Source: Stenotrophomonas acidaminiphila
GTDB taxonomy: Bacteria > Pseudomonadota > Gammaproteobacteria > Xanthomonadales > Xanthomonadaceae
Direction: 5' to 3'
DNA length: 39,730 nucleotides
NCBI RefSeq assembly: GCF_001431595.1
Contig: NZ_LDJO01000043.1
Span: 1 to 39,730 of the forward strand
Notes under the pieces: generated by a model
Databases searched by the model: none
What the model was told of the DNA's origin: nothing
What the model saw: the letters and a program-made list of their open reading frames with translations, nothing else
Position numbers and translations under genes: made by a program
Shown here: positions 35,983-39,730 of the stretch, one piece after another
How the letters are laid out: each line of letters begins with the position of its first letter
Numbering within the stretch: the stretch's first letter is position 1

Positions 35983-36977
35983 GGCAGGAACAGTTCGTCA
36001 CCCGCCACGAGCACGAATGGCGCCAGTTCGAGGACTGGCTGCAGCAGCGCGGCGGCAGTGCGCGCAAGGCGCGCAACACGCCGTCGCCGGACCTGCCCGG
36101 CGACGAGACCATTCCCGAACGCTACCGGCGCCTGTGCCAGCAGCTGGCGCTGGCGCGCCGCCGCGGCTACAGCCCGCAGTTGGTCGAGCGCCTGCAGCAG
36201 CTGATGCAGCGCGGCCACAACCTGCTGTACCGCGCGCCGCCGCCACGCTGGCAGCGCGCGCTGGAGTTCCTGTTCGCCGGGTTCCCGCAGCTGGTGCGCA
36301 GCCAGGCCGCGGCCATGTGGGTGGCGTGCGCGCTGTTCGTGCTGCCGCTGGTGGGCGTGTTCGTGCTGCTGCAGTACAAGCCCGAACTGGTGCACCTGCT
36401 GCTGGACCCGCAGCAGATCGCGCACATGGAGAAGTCGTACGACCCGTCCGCCGAGCACCTGGGCCGCACCCGCGACAGCGGCACCGACTGGGCGATGTTC
36501 GGCCACTACATCATGAACAACATCAGCATCGGCCTGCGCACCTTCGCCAGCGGGCTGCTGGCCGGCGTCGGCACGGTGCTGGTGCTGCTGTACAACGGGC
36601 TGACCATCGGCGCGGTGGCCGGCCACCTGCAGCACATGGGCTACGGCGACCCGTTCTGGCGTTTCGTCGCCGGGCATGCGCCGCTGGAACTGACCGCGAT
36701 TGTCATTGCCGGTGGCGCCGGCCTGCAGCTGGGGCTGCGGCTGATCGCGCCGGGCCGCAAGCGGCGCATCGACGCGCTGGTGGAAGGCGGGGTGATCGGC
36801 GCGCGGCTGTGCCTGGGGGTGGCGTTCATGCTGCTGCTGGCGGCGTTCGTCGAGGCGTTCTGGTCGTCCATCGCCGCGGTGCCGGCATGGGGCAAGTTCA
36901 CCGTGTCCGGCGTGCTGTGGGCGCTGGTGTTCGGCTGGCTGTGGCGCGGCGGCCACGGGGGCGGCGATGCGCATTGA
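35979..36977 (+). CDS. SpoIIM-like (DUF95) membrane protein
   Basis: 332 residues. A cytoplasmic N-terminus (RQEQFVTRHEHEWRQFEDWLQQ) is followed by membrane segments: AAAMWVACALFVLPLVGVFV, HYIMNNISIGLRTFASGLLAGVGTVLVLLYNGLTIGAVAGHL, and further ones. The MNNISIGLRTFASG and NGLTIGAVAGHL strings are typical of the stage II sporulation protein M family, present also in non-sporulating bacteria. The name reflects homology only; no sporulation is implied. It overlaps both neighbours (ATGA before, 11 nt after), so translation is coupled. Confidence 0.88.
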   Translation: MRQEQFVTRHEHEWRQFEDWLQQRGGSARKARNTPSPDLPGDETIPERYRRLCQQLALARRRGYSPQLVERLQQLMQRGHNLLYRAPPPRWQRALEFLFAGFPQLVRSQAAAMWVACALFVLPLVGVFVLLQYKPELVHLLLDPQQIAHMEKSYDPSAEHLGRTRDSGTDWAMFGHYIMNNISIGLRTFASGLLAGVGTVLVLLYNGLTIGAVAGHLQHMGYGDPFWRFVAGHAPLELTAIVIAGGAGLQLGLRLIAPGRKRRIDALVEGGVIGARLCLGVAFMLLLAAFVEAFWSSIAAVPAWGKFTVSGVLWALVFGWLWRGGHGGGDAH

Positions 36978-38544
36978 CCAGCTCGACGTGGTGCTGCGCG
37001 CCCGCTCGCAGTGGGAGGCGATGGAGCTGGGCACCGCGCTGGTGCGGCGCCACGCCGCGGCCATCTGGACGCCGTGGCTGCTGCTCACCGGCCCGGTGTT
37101 CGTGCTGCTCAACCTGGGCGGGTGGTGGCTGGATGCCTTCTGGCTGCCGGCACTGCTGATGTGGTGGCTGAAGCCGGTGTTCGAGCGCATCCCGCTGTAC
37201 GTCATATCGCGCGGCGCGTTCGGCGCGGTGCCCGGTACCGCGCAGACCCTGCGCGCGCAGATGCATTGGGGTGTGCGCGCGCTGCCCGGTTACCTGCTGT
37301 GGCGCCGGCTGAGCCCGGCGCGTGCGCTGTTGATGCCGGTGGACCTGCTCGAAGGCGGCGACGCCGCGCAGCGGCGGCAACGGCGGCGCGTGCTGGGCGG
37401 CGCGGCCTATGGCCATGCCACGCTGCTGACGCTGGTGTGCTGGCATTTCGAAGTGATGCTGCAGGTGGCCGGCATCGCGCTGGTATTCATGTTCGTGCCG
37501 CTGGATTCCCTGCCCGAGTCGCTGCGCGTGGCGGTATCGCTGATCGGCAGCGACACCCCGGCGTGGGTGTGGCTGGGCTTCAATCTGCTGGCCTGGGCCG
37601 CGATGACGCTGATCGGCCCGTTCTACAGCGGCGCCGGCTTCGGCCTGTACCTCAACCGCCGTACCCAGCTGGAAGCCTGGGACGTGGAAATCGCCTTCCG
37701 CCGCCTGCGCGCACGGCTGGCACAGGCAGCGCCGCTGGTGCTGGTGCTGGTGATGGGGCTGGCCATGCTGCCGCTGGCGGCGCCGGTGCATGCCCAGGAT
37801 GCCGCCACCGCGGCCCCGGCGGCACACGACAACCACAAGACGGGTGGGTCGCAGGCCACGGCCGCCGCCACGCCCGCGGATGTGTTTGGCGCTGCGCAGG
37901 TCGATACCGCCGGCTTCCGCCAGGCCGCCGCGCGCGCCTATGACGACCCGCAGCTGGGCGCCAGCCACACCGTCTGCCGCTGGGAGCGCCGCAATGCGGA
38001 AGCGGACAAGCCGCAGCCGCGGGAGTTTCCTGGCGGCCAGTTGTTCGGCGCGGTGGCCAAGCTGCTGGCCCTGCTCAGCGAAGCGGCCCTGTGGATCCTG
38101 GTCGGCGCGCTGCTGCTCGTGCTGGTGCTGACCGCGCGCTGGTGGCTGCCGTGGCTGCGGGGCAGCGGGCGCCGCCGCCGCCGCGAGGCCGAATCGGAGG
38201 TCACCGCGCACGCACTGCAGCTGCCCGACACCTTGCCGCCGGACATCCTCGCCAGCGCCCGCCGCCTGTGGCACGACGGCAAACCGCGGCACGCGCTGGC
38301 GCTGCTGTACCGCGCCAGCCTGGACGAACTGGCGCAGCGCGCCGACATCGTGTTGCCGCCGGGCAGCACCGAAGCGCAGTGCCTGCGCGCCGCACGACGC
38401 ATGCCGCAGGAAGCGGACCGGCGCCTGTTCGCGCACATGGTGCGCACCTGGCAGTACGCCGCCTATGCCGGCCGGGTGCCGTCGGATGACGCGTTCCAGG
38501 CACTGCTCGACGCGCTGCACCAGCAGTACGGGTGGCCGGCATGA
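36967..38544 (+). CDS. Large membrane protein with C-terminal DUF4129
   Basis: 525 residues. Several hydrophobic segments (IWTPWLLLTGPVFVLLNLGGWW, LPALLMWWL, LLTLVCWHFEVMLQVAGIALVFMFVP, WLGFNLLAWAAMTLIGPFY, LVLVLVMGLAMLPLAAPV). Then comes a periplasmic Ala-rich linker, and another membrane segment (AALWILVGALLLVLVLTARWWLPWL). The C-terminal cytoplasmic DUF4129 part is ILASARRLWHDGKPRHALALLYRASLDELA. Placed between SpoIIM-like and DUF4350 genes, it may form a membrane complex with the MoxR ATPase, as in related operons. Overlaps the previous gene by 11 nt and the next by 4 nt. Confidence 0.82.
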   Translation: MRIDQLDVVLRARSQWEAMELGTALVRRHAAAIWTPWLLLTGPVFVLLNLGGWWLDAFWLPALLMWWLKPVFERIPLYVISRGAFGAVPGTAQTLRAQMHWGVRALPGYLLWRRLSPARALLMPVDLLEGGDAAQRRQRRRVLGGAAYGHATLLTLVCWHFEVMLQVAGIALVFMFVPLDSLPESLRVAVSLIGSDTPAWVWLGFNLLAWAAMTLIGPFYSGAGFGLYLNRRTQLEAWDVEIAFRRLRARLAQAAPLVLVLVMGLAMLPLAAPVHAQDAATAAPAAHDNHKTGGSQATAAATPADVFGAAQVDTAGFRQAAARAYDDPQLGASHTVCRWERRNAEADKPQPREFPGGQLFGAVAKLLALLSEAALWILVGALLLVLVLTARWWLPWLRGSGRRRRREAESEVTAHALQLPDTLPPDILASARRLWHDGKPRHALALLYRASLDELAQRADIVLPPGSTEAQCLRAARRMPQEADRRLFAHMVRTWQYAAYAGRVPSDDAFQALLDALHQQYGWPA

Positions 38545-39686
38545 GCGCACGCGTGCGCAATGCGCTGATCGCTCTGGCGGTGCTGCTGCTGGCCGGACTG
38601 GCGGTGATGTGGTTCCTGCGCAGCCACCAGCGCGTATGCCAACCGTCCACGCTTCCGGCCTACGGCGAACCCACCTTCAACCCGCTGTTCGCGCTGCGCG
38701 AGGCCCTGCGCCGCGACGGCGTGGACGCCGAGACGCGGCGCACGCTGGACCTGGCGGGCATGCAGCTGCAGCCACGCGATACCGTGCTGCTGCTGGACGA
38801 CCCGCGCCAGCTCACGCCCGCGCAGGTCGAGCAGCTGGTGGAGTGGGTGGAGTACGGCGGCCACCTGCTGCTGCGCATGCCCGCGGCCGACGAGGCGCTG
38901 GATGGCGAGCAGACGCTGTTCGGCCGTTTCGGCATCGCACCGGGCAAGGTAGCGCCGCGCTGCCAGCCCTGGCATGTGCCGGGGCAGGAGGAGCACCAGG
39001 AATTCTGTGCCGGCCCGCGCTTCACCCTGGGCGAGCACGCGCGCGTCGAACGGCGCTGGGGCGATGCCATCGACGCCACCCTCGCCTACGCGCGGCTGCG
39101 CTATGGCAGCGGCCGGGTGGATGTGCTGGCCGACATGGATTTCCTGCGCAACGGCCGCGATACGCAGGACACCGGCCTGCGCGGGCTGCCGCACCGCGAC
39201 CTGGCACGGCTGGTGCTCGCACCCAACTACGGCAAGGGCCGCATGCACCTGGTCTACGCCGCCGAAGCGCCGTCCCTGTGGCGCATCGTGCTGCAACGCG
39301 GCTGGCCGATCTGGCTGCCGCTGCTGCTGGCGCTGCTGGCGTGGCTGTGGATGCGCTCCCAGCGCTTCGGCCCGCTGCAGCCGTCGCCGCGGCAGGAACG
39401 CCGCTCGCTGCTTGAACACGTGCGCGCCAGCGGCGAACACCTGCACCGCTACGGCAAGTCGCCGCTGCTGTACGACGCGGTGCGCCAGTCGTTCCTGGCG
39501 CGCCTGCGGCGGCGCGCGCCGCTGGCCGCCGCGCTTGCCGGCGATGCCCAGCTGCAGGCCATCGCCGACCACCTGCGCTGGCCCCTCGAACGGGTGCGGC
39601 TGGCACTGCAACTGCCCCCGTCACGCGACGACGCCGCGCTGCGCGAACGCATCGCCCTGCTCATCCAGATGAGAAACCAGCTATGA
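38541..39686 (+). CDS. DUF4350 domain membrane protein
   Basis: 381 residues. An N-terminal membrane helix (ALIALAVLLLAGLAVMWFL) is followed by a soluble domain with GEPTFNPLFALREALRRDGVDA, DTVLLLDDPRQLTPAQVEQLVEWVEYGGHLLLRMP, and GRVDVLADMDFLRN. A second helix is WPIWLPLLLALLAWLWMR, then a cytoplasmic tail (ASGEHLHRYGKSPLLYDAVRQSFLARL). This corresponds to DUF4350, often beside MoxR genes. ATG at 38541 overlaps the previous stop (ATGA), preferable to GTG 38532. Function is unproven. Confidence 0.85.
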   Translation: MSARVRNALIALAVLLLAGLAVMWFLRSHQRVCQPSTLPAYGEPTFNPLFALREALRRDGVDAETRRTLDLAGMQLQPRDTVLLLDDPRQLTPAQVEQLVEWVEYGGHLLLRMPAADEALDGEQTLFGRFGIAPGKVAPRCQPWHVPGQEEHQEFCAGPRFTLGEHARVERRWGDAIDATLAYARLRYGSGRVDVLADMDFLRNGRDTQDTGLRGLPHRDLARLVLAPNYGKGRMHLVYAAEAPSLWRIVLQRGWPIWLPLLLALLAWLWMRSQRFGPLQPSPRQERRSLLEHVRASGEHLHRYGKSPLLYDAVRQSFLARLRRRAPLAAALAGDAQLQAIADHLRWPLERVRLALQLPPSRDDAALRERIALLIQMRNQL

Positions 39687-39730
39687 CCGACCTGCCCGCT
39701 CCGCCCGCCCTGCCTGGCGATGTCCCCACC
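39683..39730 (+). CDS. Probable MoxR-family AAA+ ATPase, N-terminus (partial)
   Basis: Only 16 codons are in view (MTDLPAPPALPGDVPT). The ATG overlaps the preceding TGA (ATGA). Nothing in these residues alone identifies the protein; the call rests on the operon, where a MoxR ATPase normally follows the DUF4350 gene. Confidence 0.5.
   Translation, partial: MTDLPAPPALPGDVPT

Overview
The window is high-GC proteobacterial DNA whose gene content and order point to the Xanthomonadaceae (Stenotrophomonas / Pseudoxanthomonas / Xanthomonas relatives). Indicators are a lexA2-imuA-imuB-dnaE2 cassette with a TGTACA-type LexA2 operator, a bioB-bioF-bioH-bioC cluster divergent from a comF-like gene, and the RDD / SpoIIM-like / DUF4129 / DUF4350 / MoxR series. 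No species is assigned. This placement is inference from gene content, not from a database search.

Layout. 1-145: end of an IS3-family element that cuts off the 5' part of a lipase gene (146-1405). 1573-7495 (minus): SOS mutagenesis operon lexA2-imuA-imuB-dnaE2, headed by a perfect 20-bp palindromic operator directly abutting the lexA2 start codon. 7635-9551 (minus): AraC/GyrI-type regulator and a secreted-type alpha/beta hydrolase. 9752-9828 (minus): tRNA-Arg(CCG). 9979-12289: ubiA (plus), an HdeD-like membrane protein and comF-like phosphoribosyltransferase (minus). 12246-16444: a BirA-box-like site followed by bioB, bioF, bioH and bioC. 16502-18526 (minus): PLP-dependent threonine/serine dehydratase, DUF218 membrane protein and SnoaL-like protein. 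18666-19247: Tyr/Gly/Pro-rich lipoprotein. 19248-19844: gene-free stretch holding a terminator and, on the minus strand, a sigma-54-like promoter aimed at an intrinsic terminator (candidate small RNA). 19845-21734: mnmG.

21937-33344 is an accessory island of visibly lower GC. It contains a SymE-family toxin gene with a long structured leader, a complete-order type I-F CRISPR-Cas locus (cas1, cas2-3, csy1, csy2, csy3, cas6f), its leader, and a 34-repeat array. Two features stand out. The cas2-3 reading frame has an in-frame TAG, followed by about 59 codons that still read as the normal Cas3 C-terminus. The array carries a 253-bp internal duplication of four spacers, plus a fifth repeated spacer, which indicates repeat-mediated recombination.

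33547-39730 returns to housekeeping-type DNA: gamma-class carbonic anhydrase, DUF2167 protein, then a tightly overlapping operon RDD - SpoIIM-like - DUF4129 - DUF4350 - MoxR ATPase that runs off the window.

How the genes work together. DNA damage should inactivate LexA2 and release ImuA/ImuB/DnaE2 for error-prone translesion synthesis. BioC and BioH bracket pimeloyl-ACP formation, BioF and BioB act later, and BioA and BioD are not in this window. In the I-F locus Csy1-4 and crRNA form the surveillance complex, Cas2-3 degrades target DNA and Cas1-Cas2-3 adds spacers; the premature stop calls the nuclease step into question.
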